From the NCBI GenBank assembly GCA_016188215.1, contig JACPIF010000004.1, forward strand, positions 1 to 64,000: DNA of 64,000 nt. The letters run 5' to 3'. Under the pieces are notes generated by a model. It was not told the origin of the DNA and made no database searches. It saw only the letters and a list, made by a program, of their open reading frames with translations. Shown piece by piece: positions 39,656 to 49,936 of the stretch; the first letter of the stretch is position 1; each line of letters starts with the position of its first letter. Made by a program: the position numbers and the translations under genes. The DNA comes from Candidatus Woesearchaeota archaeon. Its GTDB lineage: Archaea; Nanobdellota; Nanobdellia; Woesearchaeales; JACPIF01.

Positions 39656-40883
39656 ATCGGTGATGCTGTTTCTTGCCGTGATCGGCCCGGGCCTCATTAC
39701 GGCAAATGTTGACAATGATGCAGGAGGCATCGCAACCTTCTCGGTTGCAGGAGCGCGCTTCGGCTATGCCCTGCTCTGGACCCTGATTCCTATCACTATC
39801 CTCCTAGCTATGACGCAGGAGATGTGCGCACGGATGGGGGCAGTAACCGGAAAGGGATTATCTGACCTGATACGTGAGAATTTCGGGATAAGGATGACGG
39901 TCTTTATCATGATAGGGCTTGTGCTGGCTAACTTTTCAGTTACTGTCGCCGAGTTTGCAGGAATCGCGGCAGCAGCCCATATATTCGGCGTGAGCAAATA
40001 CCTTGTCATCCCTCTCGTGGTCTTCATCACCAGCTTCTTTATCATAAGGTCAAATTACAAGACACTTGAGAAAATATTCCTGATAATGATACTGTTCTAT
40101 GGCACCTATGTGGTATCTGCTTTTATGGCAAAGCCGGACTGGGGTGAGGTATTGCAGGCAACAGTTGTCCCGAGCTTTACGCTGAGCGCCCCCTACCTCT
40201 TCCTTCTCGTCGGGCTTATCGGCACCAATATCACGCCGTGGATGCAATTCTTCCTGCAGTCCACCATCGTTGAAAAAGGCATCAAGGAAGAGGATTACAA
40301 GTACTCGCGGATTGAGGTATGGCTGGGATCAATAATGACTAACGCAGTCTCTTTCTTCATTATCGTAACCTGTGCAGTCACTTTGTTTGCGGCGGGCGTG
40401 TATATTACAGATGCAGGGGATGCTGCTGCTGCGCTTGAGCCGGTGGCAGGGCGCTATGCCTCGCTGCTGTTCGCAATCGGCCTGTTCGGAGCGGCACTAT
40501 TCGGGGCGATGATACTTCCACTATCAACAGCTTTCTCAGTGACCGAGGGCATGGGCTGGGAAAACGGGCTCAACAAGAACTTCAAGGGTGCGCCTGAATA
40601 CTATACCATCTTTCTTGTCCTGCTGATAGGCTCTGCGCTCCTTGTTCTTGCGCCGGGCATCCCGCTTATAAAGGTCATGCTGGTATCCCAGGTGATCAAT
40701 GGCCTGCTGCTTCCCTTCATCCTAATACCTATGCTCCTGTTGACTTCAAATAAAGCCCTCATGGGGAAGCATGCTAATTCAAAATTGTTTAATGCGGTTG
40801 CCTGGACAGGATGCATTTTAGTGGTAATCCTTGCATTGCTGCTTACAGTGCTAACATTATTTCCCAACATAGGGTTTGCTTAA
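39639..40883 (+). CDS. NRAMP-family divalent metal transporter
   Basis: VIGPGLITANVDNDAGGIATFSVAGARFGYALLW; GTNITPWMQFFLQS; about 11 TM segments. Confidence 0.9.
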   Translation: MKLNIRSVMLFLAVIGPGLITANVDNDAGGIATFSVAGARFGYALLWTLIPITILLAMTQEMCARMGAVTGKGLSDLIRENFGIRMTVFIMIGLVLANFSVTVAEFAGIAAAAHIFGVSKYLVIPLVVFITSFFIIRSNYKTLEKIFLIMILFYGTYVVSAFMAKPDWGEVLQATVVPSFTLSAPYLFLLVGLIGTNITPWMQFFLQSTIVEKGIKEEDYKYSRIEVWLGSIMTNAVSFFIIVTCAVTLFAAGVYITDAGDAAAALEPVAGRYASLLFAIGLFGAALFGAMILPLSTAFSVTEGMGWENGLNKNFKGAPEYYTIFLVLLIGSALLVLAPGIPLIKVMLVSQVINGLLLPFILIPMLLLTSNKALMGKHANSKLFNAVAWTGCILVVILALLLTVLTLFPNIGFA

Positions 40884-40959
40884 ACTAAAGCATATCTTAC
40901 ATATCCTGTAAGGTTAAATCTTAAATAACATTATATCTTATTCTGGAAAATATCTTAGG

Positions 40960-40983
40960 TATTGAATATTGAATATTGAATAT
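40960..40983. repeat. 3x tandem TATTGAA
   Basis: TATTGAATATTGAATATTGAATAT upstream of lipoprotein gene. Confidence 0.7.
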
Positions 40984-41032
40984 ACTGACTATCCTGATAC
41001 AGGGTAGTGTGTTTTACATGGGGAGTGCAATC

Positions 41033-41857
41033 ATGAAGCGAAATACGACTTTTGGGATAGTGCTGCTTGGATTGCTGCTTGTCCTTGCAGGATGCGATCA
41101 GGCAGCAGATGGCGATAATCTGACGGCTGATACAGGCGGTGCAACTACTGACACTGGCGCTATTGATACAGGGGTAACAGATACAGGTATAACTGACACA
41201 GGTGTTACGGATATTGGCGTGACAGATACAGCAACAACTGATACAGGCACGACTGACACTGGAATGAATGATACAGGAACTACAAGCACTGTTGAAAGCC
41301 CTGAAACGCCGCTTGAAATACTGATTGTTGAGCATGTAAGGCTTGAGGCAGAGGCCGGGGCTGCAGTTTTGAACGGAAATGACACTGAAACTGTCACTGA
41401 TGAGCTTGAGCGGAATATTAACCAAATAGCTGACCTCATCGCAAACTACAGTGATATCTCTGAGTCAGAATTCGTTTCTGCCTGGCAGATGCACGAAAAT
41501 GTGGTAGATGATTATGCTATAGAAGTTGACGCAGGCAGGGACCTGAGCACACTTGATGATGAGATTGAAGAGGCGGCTGATGCCATGGAGGATGTCTTTG
41601 GGGATATGAACCTATCCAATTCAACAGGGATGGGCATGTATAGGGAGCACATGTTCCTAATGCTGAATGTGATAAATGCTACAGCTGAAGGAGACTCAAC
41701 TGCAAGCCTGGCTGAAGCTGAGGAGCATGCGCGCGACATGGCAAGAGCATGGGCTGAGACATTGGGTATAAGTGCTATGACAACTTCAGAAGTATCCAGC
41801 ACATCCAGCACTGGAAGCACTGACACCGGCACAACAGATACAGGAAGCACCTATTAG
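41033..41857 (+). CDS. lipoprotein with TDTG tandem repeats
   Basis: MKRNTTFGIVLLGLLLVLAGCDQ lipobox; (TDTGxxDTG)n linker then helical domain. Confidence 0.7.
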   Translation: MKRNTTFGIVLLGLLLVLAGCDQAADGDNLTADTGGATTDTGAIDTGVTDTGITDTGVTDIGVTDTATTDTGTTDTGMNDTGTTSTVESPETPLEILIVEHVRLEAEAGAAVLNGNDTETVTDELERNINQIADLIANYSDISESEFVSAWQMHENVVDDYAIEVDAGRDLSTLDDEIEEAADAMEDVFGDMNLSNSTGMGMYREHMFLMLNVINATAEGDSTASLAEAEEHARDMARAWAETLGISAMTTSEVSSTSSTGSTDTGTTDTGSTY

Positions 41858-41940
41858 GCGCTTTTCTTTCTTTTTCTTTTTTACCTTCTCTTACTTTCTC
41901 TTACAGCAAGCTTTTAAATCTATTCTGATTGCTGTTTTCT

Positions 41941-42681
41941 ATGGCTGCTTACATTCAAATAAAACAGGGCTTTTTCCTAGATGATGTCGCGCTTTACATT
42001 GAGCCGTACAAGATTTTGGCATTCGGCGATGTGCATATAGGCTATGAAGAGGCGCTGAACAAGCAAGGGGTTTTGGTGCCCAGGTTCCAGTTTGAAGAGA
42101 CTATGAAGCGGATCAAAAGGATTATGGAAAATATTCCGGGAGAGATTGAGACAGTTGTTATTAACGGCGATCTGAAGCATGAATTTGGGACTATTTCAAA
42201 CCAGGAATGGAAGGAGGCGCTTGAATTCCTGGATTATATTGGTGGATTCTGCAAAGAAATAGTCCTGGTAAAGGGCAACCATGACACTATCCTTGGCCCT
42301 ATTGCCAGGAAGCGGAACGTCAAGCTGATGGAGCATTACCTTACTGAAGACAAGAAGCTCCTTTTTATACATGGCGACAAGATCCCTTCGGATTTCCCCT
42401 GGTGCGAGACTATTGTCATGAGCAATGAGCATCCGGCTGTTTCTCTGCGGGAAGGGGTACGGGTTGAGACCTATAAGTGCTTTCTTAAAGGAACATGGAA
42501 AGGTAAGGAGCTGATTGTATTGCCATCCTTCAACGTTGTGACTGAAGGGACTGATGTCATAAAGGAAAAGCTGTTGAGCCCATACCTGCACCAGAACCTT
42601 GATAATTTTGAGGTTTTTGTTGTGGATGATACTGTTTACAGGTTTGGGACACTGAAACAAATAAAGGAACTTGGAAAATAG
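41941..42681 (+). CDS. metallophosphoesterase
   Basis: ILAFGDVHIGYEEALN; VVINGDLKHEFG; LVKGNHDTI; FIHGDKI. Confidence 0.9.
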   Translation: MAAYIQIKQGFFLDDVALYIEPYKILAFGDVHIGYEEALNKQGVLVPRFQFEETMKRIKRIMENIPGEIETVVINGDLKHEFGTISNQEWKEALEFLDYIGGFCKEIVLVKGNHDTILGPIARKRNVKLMEHYLTEDKKLLFIHGDKIPSDFPWCETIVMSNEHPAVSLREGVRVETYKCFLKGTWKGKELIVLPSFNVVTEGTDVIKEKLLSPYLHQNLDNFEVFVVDDTVYRFGTLKQIKELGK

Positions 42682-42683
42682 AC

Positions 42684-43232
42684 CTAAACTGTCTTATACA
42701 ACTTACTCAGCACATCTGATTTTGTGATGACGCCTTCTAGCCTTCCGCCATCTGCTACTAATACCATTGGATAGAATGTCAGGAGATTTGATACTATCCT
42801 GATAGATGCCTTCTTTGAGACGACTGGAGGGGATTCTGTCATGACGTCCCTTACCAGTCTTCCCTTGCCCTGCAATAGCGCGTCAAGGAGGATTGTCTCT
42901 GAGATTGTGCCTACCACCTTGTGATCATTCAGCACAGGAAGCTGGGAGATGCCATAGTTCTTTATCTTCTTGATAGCTTCCTTTATGGTATCTTCCGGAT
43001 GCAGCGCAATGACCTTGGGGTTCATCACTTCCTCAGCCTTAACCTCTTTATCATGCGTTATGTCATGGAGCACGTCAACAATCTTCTTGACCTTGCTGTA
43101 CGTCGGGTCAATCCGGCCTGCCTCTATCTTCGCTATGAGGCTCTGTGAGACGCCTGCCTGCTTTGCCAGCTGCGTCTGCGTCATGCCAAACTTCTTGCGC
43201 ACATGCTTTATCTCGTTCAGCTCAATTGCCAT
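42684..43232 (-). CDS. XRE-HTH + tandem CBS domain regulator
   Basis: FGMTQTQLAKQAGVSQSLIAKIEAGRIDPTYSKVKKI; CBS pair; leaderless-type TATA upstream. Confidence 0.9.
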   Translation of the reverse strand: MAIELNEIKHVRKKFGMTQTQLAKQAGVSQSLIAKIEAGRIDPTYSKVKKIVDVLHDITHDKEVKAEEVMNPKVIALHPEDTIKEAIKKIKNYGISQLPVLNDHKVVGTISETILLDALLQGKGRLVRDVMTESPPVVSKKASIRIVSNLLTFYPMVLVADGGRLEGVITKSDVLSKLYKTV

Positions 43233-43272
43233 ATTCTTATATGAATAAATAGCTTATTTAAATATTTTTCTA

Positions 43273-43318
43273 AGAATATACTGGAGCGATAGGAAGCTTA
43301 TTCCTATCGGAATATTCT
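43273..43318. promoter_or_regulatory. palindromic operator-like site between divergent XRE-CBS and metK promoters
   Basis: AGAATAT-N7-CGATAGGAA-gctta-TTCCTATCG-ga-ATATTCT, just upstream of TTTATAAAA. Confidence 0.55.
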
Positions 43319-43381
43319 AAGTACAAAACTTTATAAAAGCAGGGAGCGCCATACTCGAAAGCATTATGGGGTGAATCAAAA

Positions 43382-44596
43382 ATGACAAAGGTTGAATTTT
43401 ACACATCAGAAAGCGTTACTCGACGAAGATCACCCCGCCGTGATCGCGGCGGCGAAGTTAGTGACGCAATTCTTGATGAGTTATATAGGCAAGATCCCTA
43501 TTCCCGCGTTGCGATTGAGACATTAACAACGACAGGCCTAGTTATATGCGCTGGAGAAGTCACTACAAAAGGCTTTGTTGACGTTCAAAAAATTGTTCGC
43601 CAGACTTTGAAAGACATAGGCTATACTGATCCCCAGTACGGCATTGACTGCGAGGATGCAGGCGTCTTAGTAAGCATACATGGGCAATCACCTGATATTG
43701 CACAGGGCGTAGACGAAGGGGAGAGCAAGGAGCAGGGTGCAGGAGACCAGGGCATGATGTACGGGTTTGCCACGAATGAGACTCCTGAGCTGATGCCTTT
43801 GCCAATCATGCTTGCGCATGCATTAACGCGAAAGCTTGCAGAAGTCCGGAAGAAAGGTGTAATTGACTATATCGGCCCTGACGGCAAGAGCCAGGTCTCT
43901 GTGGAGTACCATGACAATAAGCCTGTAAGGGTAGATGCTGTAGTGATTGCACAGCAGCATAGGGAATATGTGAGCCAGCACCAGATACGGAAGGATATCA
44001 TTGAGAAAGTAATCAAGCCGGCATTTGAGGAATGGAAGCATAAGACAGGCCAGATGCTGCTTGATGATGACACCAGGATCCATATCAATGCAACTGGAAA
44101 GTTTGTCATTGGCGGGCCTGAGGGCGACACCGGCGTCACCGGAAGGAAGATAATCGTTGACACTTACGGCGGGATAGGCAGGCACGGCGGCGGAGCATTC
44201 TCAGGAAAAGATCCGACTAAAGTGGACAGGTCAGGGGCTTATGCCGCGAGATTCGTTGCAAAGAATATCGTTGCTGCAGGATTGGCAGACAAGTGCGAAG
44301 TGCAGCTTTCCTATGCCATTGGCATTGCCGAGCCAACTTCTGTCAATGTAGACACCTTTGGCACCAACAAGATCCCGGAAGAGAGGATTGTGGAACTGGT
44401 GAGAAAACACTTCAGGCTCACACCGCGGTGGATTATTGACACGCTGAAGCTGCGAAGGCCAATCTACAAGAAAACAGCTTCCTACGGCCATTTCGGAAGA
44501 ACTGATCCGGACTTCACATGGGAGCAGACTCCTTTTGCAGAAGTACTGCGGAAAGAGGCTGGAGTTGTAGAGACACATAAGCTGCGGGTCAAGTAA
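43382..44596 (+). CDS. metK: archaeal S-adenosylmethionine synthetase
   Basis: [76 protein letters not shown]. Confidence 0.97.
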   Translation: MTKVEFYTSESVTRRRSPRRDRGGEVSDAILDELYRQDPYSRVAIETLTTTGLVICAGEVTTKGFVDVQKIVRQTLKDIGYTDPQYGIDCEDAGVLVSIHGQSPDIAQGVDEGESKEQGAGDQGMMYGFATNETPELMPLPIMLAHALTRKLAEVRKKGVIDYIGPDGKSQVSVEYHDNKPVRVDAVVIAQQHREYVSQHQIRKDIIEKVIKPAFEEWKHKTGQMLLDDDTRIHINATGKFVIGGPEGDTGVTGRKIIVDTYGGIGRHGGGAFSGKDPTKVDRSGAYAARFVAKNIVAAGLADKCEVQLSYAIGIAEPTSVNVDTFGTNKIPEERIVELVRKHFRLTPRWIIDTLKLRRPIYKKTASYGHFGRTDPDFTWEQTPFAEVLRKEAGVVETHKLRVK

Positions 44597-44682
44597 TCTT
44601 TTAATTTCTTATCTTTTCCATATTTTTTACCTTTATTCTAATTTAGACCTATTTTATATACCCTGCAGTATTCCCGCATTTT

Positions 44683-45399
44683 ATGGCTGGCTATTGGAAT
44701 ATCGTGAACAAGGTCATTGCGCAGAGTGATGTAATCCTGCTGATACTGGATGCGAGGATGCCTGAGGATACAAGGCATGCCGAGGTTGAGGATAAGGTGC
44801 GGAAAGCGGGCAAGAAGCTGATGTATGTCTATAACAAGGCAGATCTGGCCCCTGAGAATCCTTTCATGAGATACAAGCCAGCGGTGCTTGTCTCGTCCAC
44901 AAAACGGTGGGGCGGCACAAAACTCTACCGCAAAATCCTTGAGTTGAGCAAGGGGAAGGCTTGCAAAGTTGGAGTTGTTGGCTATCCTAATGTCGGGAAA
45001 AGCTCTGTGATTAACCTGATCAAGGGGAAGGCAAGCGCAAAAGTCAGCAGCGTAGCTGGCATGACGCGCGGGGTGCAATGGTTCAAGACAGGCAAGGTAT
45101 GGCTGCTTGATACGCCGGGAGTAATACCATATGACGAGAAGAATGTAGCAAAGCACGTTATGATAGGCACCAAGAACCCGCACGAGCTGCGGGACCCTGA
45201 TGTCTTTGCCATGGAATTCATTGAGCATAATCCTGATCTTATTGAGCAGCATTACGGGATAACAGCTGACGGCGATTCTTATGAGATATTGGAGAGGCTG
45301 GCTGCGAAGCAGAAGCTCTTTATCAGGGGCGGGAAGCCGGACATTGAGCGGATGTCACGCAAACTGCTGCAGGATTGGCAACGAGGGAAGCTGGCTTAA
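44683..45399 (+). CDS. YlqF/RbgA-like circularly permuted GTPase
   Basis: NKADLAP; GVVGYPNVGKSSVINLIKGKASAKVSSVAGMTRGVQW; LLDTPGVIP. Confidence 0.9.
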   Translation: MAGYWNIVNKVIAQSDVILLILDARMPEDTRHAEVEDKVRKAGKKLMYVYNKADLAPENPFMRYKPAVLVSSTKRWGGTKLYRKILELSKGKACKVGVVGYPNVGKSSVINLIKGKASAKVSSVAGMTRGVQWFKTGKVWLLDTPGVIPYDEKNVAKHVMIGTKNPHELRDPDVFAMEFIEHNPDLIEQHYGITADGDSYEILERLAAKQKLFIRGGKPDIERMSRKLLQDWQRGKLA

Positions 45400-45924
45400 T
45401 CATTCTTCTTTATCATATTTAATCAGCGATAATATATCATAACCCTTCAACTTGTCTCTTCCATGCAAAAAGCTTAGCTCAATCAGGAAGCACAGGCCGA
45501 TGACTTTACCGCCTAATTTTTCCGCAAGATAGACGGCAGCCTTGCTTGTACCCCCGGTTGCAAGGAGGTCGTCAACAATAAGCACATTGTCTCCAGGCTG
45601 TATCGCATCCTCATGAATCTCAAAGGCGTCTGTGCTGTATTCTGTGTCAAATTCCATCTTTATTGTCTTTGCGGGCAATTTTCCAGGTTTCCTTAATGGG
45701 ACAAAGCCTGCATGCAGCTCATAAGCCAGAATGCTGCCAAAAATGAAGCCGCGGGATTCAGCGCTCGCCACCTTGGTGATTTTCTTTCCGTCAAAATGAT
45801 GGAGCATCTCCCTGACGACATGCCTGAATGCGTGAGCATCCTGCAATAAAGTTGTAATATCCTTGAACATAATCCCTTTCTTGGGAAAATCCGGGATTGT
45901 GCGGATCTTGCTCTTTATGTCCAT
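45400..45924 (-). CDS. apt: adenine phosphoribosyltransferase
   Basis: IPDFPKKGIMFKDITTLLQD; ESRGFIFGS; VLIVDDLLATGGTSKA; start likely MDIKSKIR at 45924. Confidence 0.93.
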   Translation of the reverse strand: MDIKSKIRTIPDFPKKGIMFKDITTLLQDAHAFRHVVREMLHHFDGKKITKVASAESRGFIFGSILAYELHAGFVPLRKPGKLPAKTIKMEFDTEYSTDAFEIHEDAIQPGDNVLIVDDLLATGGTSKAAVYLAEKLGGKVIGLCFLIELSFLHGRDKLKGYDILSLIKYDKEE

Positions 45925-46003
45925 GTTAGAATAGCGATTTAACAGTGTTATATATAGTTTTCTGGCACAATGCTTATAAATAGGCTTACTTAAAACCTTA
46001 AAA

Positions 46004-46633
46004 ATGGAATCATACGACGATCCTTTTGAAACAATCCGCAATACTGTAGTTGCTATTTCAGATTCGACCCTTCCTTTTAGCCAAACAGTGGCCCAGAAAT
46101 TAGCGGAGAGAAGGATTCAACTTGTTTTAGGTACTTCTGATAGCTATAACGGATTTGTTGCAGAAATGGAGAAAAATTTTAAACCATTTATTCTTCCAGT
46201 CTCATATCAGAGAGATTCAAGAGAGGAGGCTGGAAGATTCTTCGAAGAAAGCAAAAGGTATTTCACGAGATTTCCTGGAATTCTAATACATGAGTTTCAT
46301 GTCCCCCCTGTTCCATTGACGGTGGATAAAGATTTGTATGCCTTTGAACAAGCAGTTCAACCATACAAAAAATTAGCCGAAGTTGCTGCTAATCACTCGA
46401 GTAAGGTTATTTTGGTTACTCCTGTTGCAGATCCTAGAGTTTTGAGGCTTGAGGAGGAGCTTGCCCTAACTACTACACAAAAAGTAAGAGAACTATTTCA
46501 GCGGCAATATGAACATTTAGGAATTCAATTTAGAAATTTTTTAAAAGGCTATGAGCCTCTAGAAATTCAAGTTCAAAATCTGTTGACAAACCATGTATTG
46601 AGTCCTAACGCCCGCCAATCACCGCAGCCTTGA
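46004..46633 (+). CDS. hypothetical protein
   Basis: 209 aa ORF with upstream TATA-like sequence. Confidence 0.55.
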   Translation: MESYDDPFETIRNTVVAISDSTLPFSQTVAQKLAERRIQLVLGTSDSYNGFVAEMEKNFKPFILPVSYQRDSREEAGRFFEESKRYFTRFPGILIHEFHVPPVPLTVDKDLYAFEQAVQPYKKLAEVAANHSSKVILVTPVADPRVLRLEEELALTTTQKVRELFQRQYEHLGIQFRNFLKGYEPLEIQVQNLLTNHVLSPNARQSPQP

Positions 46634-47399
46634 TGTCTTCCCTGCACTGGCATTCTGTGAAATTTATTCTTGGAATTGCCTTGAGGATTAACCTTTTTAC
46701 ATTGTCTGCATTCTTCTTCATGACACTAAGCACTTCCTCAATGTTTACAGGTGGCCTATCCTCCATAAAGCAATCATAGTCTGTTGACATCGCAATAGAC
46801 GCATAACAAATGCCAGCTTCACGCGCCAATACGACTTCAGGAACTGTGCTCATGTTAATAACATCTGCACCCCACTGCCTGAACATGTGGGATTCTGCCT
46901 TTGTTGAGAATCTTGGGCCTTCCACAGTAATTATGGTGCCCTTGTCATGGTGCTTGAGGTCAAGCTCCCTGGCTGTATCTGATAAAATAAGCCTCAGCTT
47001 GTGGCAGAATGGCTCTGCCATGGGGATGTGGCAGACTTTATCTTTTTCATAGAAGGTTGAGGCTCTCTTTGTCGTCCTGTCAATGAATTGGTCAATGAAT
47101 ACAAGATCTCCGGGGTTGAGGTGCTCCCGCAATGAGCCGCAGGCAGTTGTTGCTAGGATGTGCGTGCAGCCTTGCTCTTTCAAAGCCCAGATGTTTGCCC
47201 TGAAATTCACATTGGTAGGCATTATTGTATGCTTCTTTCCATGCCTGGCAAGAATCACGACATCATGGTTGCCCAATTTTCCAGTTGTCAAAGGAGAAGA
47301 AGGCTTGCCGAAGGGCGTGTCAACCTCAATCTCTTTATAATCCTTCAAAAGCTTAGGATCATCCAATCCAGAGCCGCCAATTATTCCGATTTTGACCAA
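46605..47399 (-). CDS. mtnP: S-methyl-5'-thioadenosine phosphorylase
   Basis: [67 protein letters not shown]. Confidence 0.95.
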   Translation of the reverse strand: MVKIGIIGGSGLDDPKLLKDYKEIEVDTPFGKPSSPLTTGKLGNHDVVILARHGKKHTIMPTNVNFRANIWALKEQGCTHILATTACGSLREHLNPGDLVFIDQFIDRTTKRASTFYEKDKVCHIPMAEPFCHKLRLILSDTARELDLKHHDKGTIITVEGPRFSTKAESHMFRQWGADVINMSTVPEVVLAREAGICYASIAMSTDYDCFMEDRPPVNIEEVLSVMKKNADNVKRLILKAIPRINFTECQCREDIKAAVIGGR

Positions 47400-47513
47400 T
47401 AAACCACCCCTGATAAGGATTTCGCTTTTGATTTAAATATTTTTTGCGCTTTATTTTCACCACCATTTGTGGACAAGGGAAAGTATAAATATCGGTTCTT
47501 GGCGTAGTATACT

Positions 47514-48386
47514 ATGCAAAGAAGTCATCTGCCCATTAATGTTCGTGATATTCTATCCCAAGCTTTAGCAAAGAAGAGTCTTTCAATATACGATTTGCAC
47601 ACGCATGTGGAATCTGCAGACTTACGTGAACCCATAAAACGCTCAAAATATCGTGCAATTATTCATGAGCGAGGCCTTACCGCTGTTGTGCAAACTGACC
47701 ATAATTCACCCCCATTCAACTTTAAGTCCCGCCTTTTTATTCCAGGCATAGAAATAGGAAGCATTCAAGGCCACATAAACCTTATGGGCATAAATGAACG
47801 CTATAAGAAGCTCATTGAGGAGCATTATCCTCTTGAAGAACCATCCAGGCCGACATTGAAGAGAAAAGCTATTTCTGCTGACCAGATATTATTTGACCTT
47901 CATGAGTGGTATGGCAACAGCCCTGATTTGCCTATTGATGTTTTACCACATCCATTTCAGAAAGGTGGAATCTTTTACAATAAAGACCCCATTGAAGTTA
48001 TACAAGCATTCAAGCGCAAACGGGTGCCGCACGCAGAGGATAGGACTTATTTTATTGAATGGACTAATGGATATCATAAAAGCCCTTATTGTGCAAATGC
48101 TGAGCGGGTGCTTGAGATTGCACAGAAAAAACAGTTTGATTTTGTCCTCGTAGCTGGTTCAGACAGCCATAGGAGTGAAAGCCTAGGTTTAGCCGGCATT
48201 GTAGTGACGCCTGGAGGCAATTCATATTCATTTGAAAGAGCGAAACAGGCTCTCCGCAACAGGCAGCATCTAGTGTACCATCTCAGCATAGATCCAGATA
48301 ATCCAGACTATATCACACTAACATTAACTACAGCTCGTGGTACTGATAGAAGAGATTTTCAATTTGTTGCAGAAAGGACAGCCTAA
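47514..48386 (+). CDS. PHP-domain protein
   Basis: YDLHTHVES; VQTDHNSP; VAGSDSHRSESLG. Confidence 0.75.
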   Translation: MQRSHLPINVRDILSQALAKKSLSIYDLHTHVESADLREPIKRSKYRAIIHERGLTAVVQTDHNSPPFNFKSRLFIPGIEIGSIQGHINLMGINERYKKLIEEHYPLEEPSRPTLKRKAISADQILFDLHEWYGNSPDLPIDVLPHPFQKGGIFYNKDPIEVIQAFKRKRVPHAEDRTYFIEWTNGYHKSPYCANAERVLEIAQKKQFDFVLVAGSDSHRSESLGLAGIVVTPGGNSYSFERAKQALRNRQHLVYHLSIDPDNPDYITLTLTTARGTDRRDFQFVAERTA

Positions 48387-48388
48387 TA

Positions 48389-48964
48389 TCACAGCTTTGA
48401 CTTCTGCGCCTTATCAGAAATAATTGCAGAATTCCCAGTGGGATCCTCAATGATGAGCTTCTGCTTCTCCTGGCCCCACTTTATCCTTATAAGCTTCTTG
48501 AGCAGGTTCTTTGCCTTTGTCTTGTCCTCATCGTCTTCTGCTGTGTCGCGCAGCGTCTCAATCTGCGCCTTTACCCTGTTGAGGATGCCTTCAATATTGG
48601 TGACGTAGCCCTGGGCTGCTGGACCGGGCGTTATAGTTGTGATGTGGGGTATCTTCACGGTTGCCTCGCTTGACTTCACTACACGCACTTTCATGTCATC
48701 CTCTGAAGAAATCTCAAAAGTGTATCTTGCGGGCTCGTGCTGCTCTGCTGCCTCGACATCTGCCTTGTGGTACTTGCATGCAGTGCATGTCATTGAGTAG
48801 AGGAAGACTTTGCCGAAAAAAGGGATTTCAGACTCAGATTCAGACAGCACTAATGTCTTTTGATGGCATAACGGGCATGGCTCGTGGTCTAATTCTTCAG
48901 GCGCTTCAGCAGCTATTTTACTTTTTTCTGCACTTGATTTCTCTTTACCAGAACTCCTTTTCAT
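48389..48964 (-). CDS. ZPR1-type zinc finger protein
   Basis: CPLCHQKTLVLSESESEIPFFGKVFLYSMTCTACKYHKADVE; GILNRVKAQIETLRD. Confidence 0.9.
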   Translation of the reverse strand: MKRSSGKEKSSAEKSKIAAEAPEELDHEPCPLCHQKTLVLSESESEIPFFGKVFLYSMTCTACKYHKADVEAAEQHEPARYTFEISSEDDMKVRVVKSSEATVKIPHITTITPGPAAQGYVTNIEGILNRVKAQIETLRDTAEDDEDKTKAKNLLKKLIRIKWGQEKQKLIIEDPTGNSAIISDKAQKSKL

Positions 48965-49029
48965 GCAGCTTTAGGAATCTGCAATGTTTATATAGTTTTT
49001 GATTGAAAAAGAAATTAGAAATAAAAAAC

Positions 49030-49443
49030 CTATTCCAATTCCATCTCATCCCTTGGCATTTTCTTGACCTCAGGGGCTGACTCCTTTGCCCTGTAAATCT
49101 GGGCAAAGCTTGGAGTGACAACGATGTAATCCTCGCCAAAGCCGGCAATCTCGCCTTCAATCGCATCAGTTGTCTTCTTTAGCTTGTTGATGGATCTCTT
49201 TAGCTCTACCAGGTCCTTGTCCTTCAATGGCTTGATATTGACTAAAGCAATGGTGTAGCCTTCGCGCAGCGAGTCAAGTATCTCCTTGACGTCATCAAAA
49301 TCCTTCAGCACAAATGGCCTGACTATGATTTTTGACTTGAATTCCTGGCTTTCAGAATCGAGCTCAACGTACCCTTCCTCATGGTCGCCCGAGTGCTCAG
49401 GCGCCTTCACCTTCTTCATTATCTTTGAAAAAAACTCCTTCAT
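49030..49443 (-). CDS. sepF: archaeal SepF-like cell division protein
   Basis: KIIVRPFVLKDFDDVKEILDSLREGYTIALVNIKPLKDKDLVELKRSINKLKKTTDAIEGEIAGFGEDYIVVTP. Confidence 0.88.
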   Translation of the reverse strand: MKEFFSKIMKKVKAPEHSGDHEEGYVELDSESQEFKSKIIVRPFVLKDFDDVKEILDSLREGYTIALVNIKPLKDKDLVELKRSINKLKKTTDAIEGEIAGFGEDYIVVTPSFAQIYRAKESAPEVKKMPRDEMELE

Positions 49444-49607
49444 TTTCAATACCCTCCTTCCAAGACCCTTCAAAAAAACACTGCTATGCCTATTTTCTTG
49501 GGCTACGTATATTTAAATTTATCTAATTCGCACACTGAAACCCTTAACTTTAGCCTTTATATCATTATTGACTTTCTTGTATTTTTATATCATGCATCAT
49601 CTAAAAT

Positions 49608-49775
49608 AATGAGCAAAGTAGTCGTTCGGCTGAAGCCTCACTCCGTGGGTGCGAGTAGTCCGCCAACATTAATGCTACAGCTATAATGGCGGACAGGTAT
49701 GCTGCGCCTTGCGAAAATCGTAGATTCCACAAAATTCGCAAGAATTTTGAGAGCCGAAAATCAGAGATTTTCATG
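49608..49775 (+). repeat. Structured intergenic element family 1, copy D (long)
   Basis: ATGAGCAAAGTAGTCG motif; GTCCGCCA/TGGCGGAC (49658-49665 with 49687-49694); extended 3' hairpins TTGCGAA/TTCGCAA and GAAAATC/GATTTTC. Confidence 0.7.
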
Positions 49776-49936
49776 CAGCCGTATCCTATTACTGTTACTG
49801 TGGAAAGAATATTTAGAGGAAAAAGTTCCTTAACTTTAGGGTCTCATCTAATTTAAGAGAAACCTTTAAATAATAGAATATAGCTTCTAGAGGCAGTATT
49901 AAGCAATTTAAGTAGTTTACAGACTAGGGGGTTGGC

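Noticed and set aside
41120-41290. CRISPR-like short repeats
   Set aside because: Repeats are coding (TDTG), short and without spacers; no CRISPR array was seen in the window.
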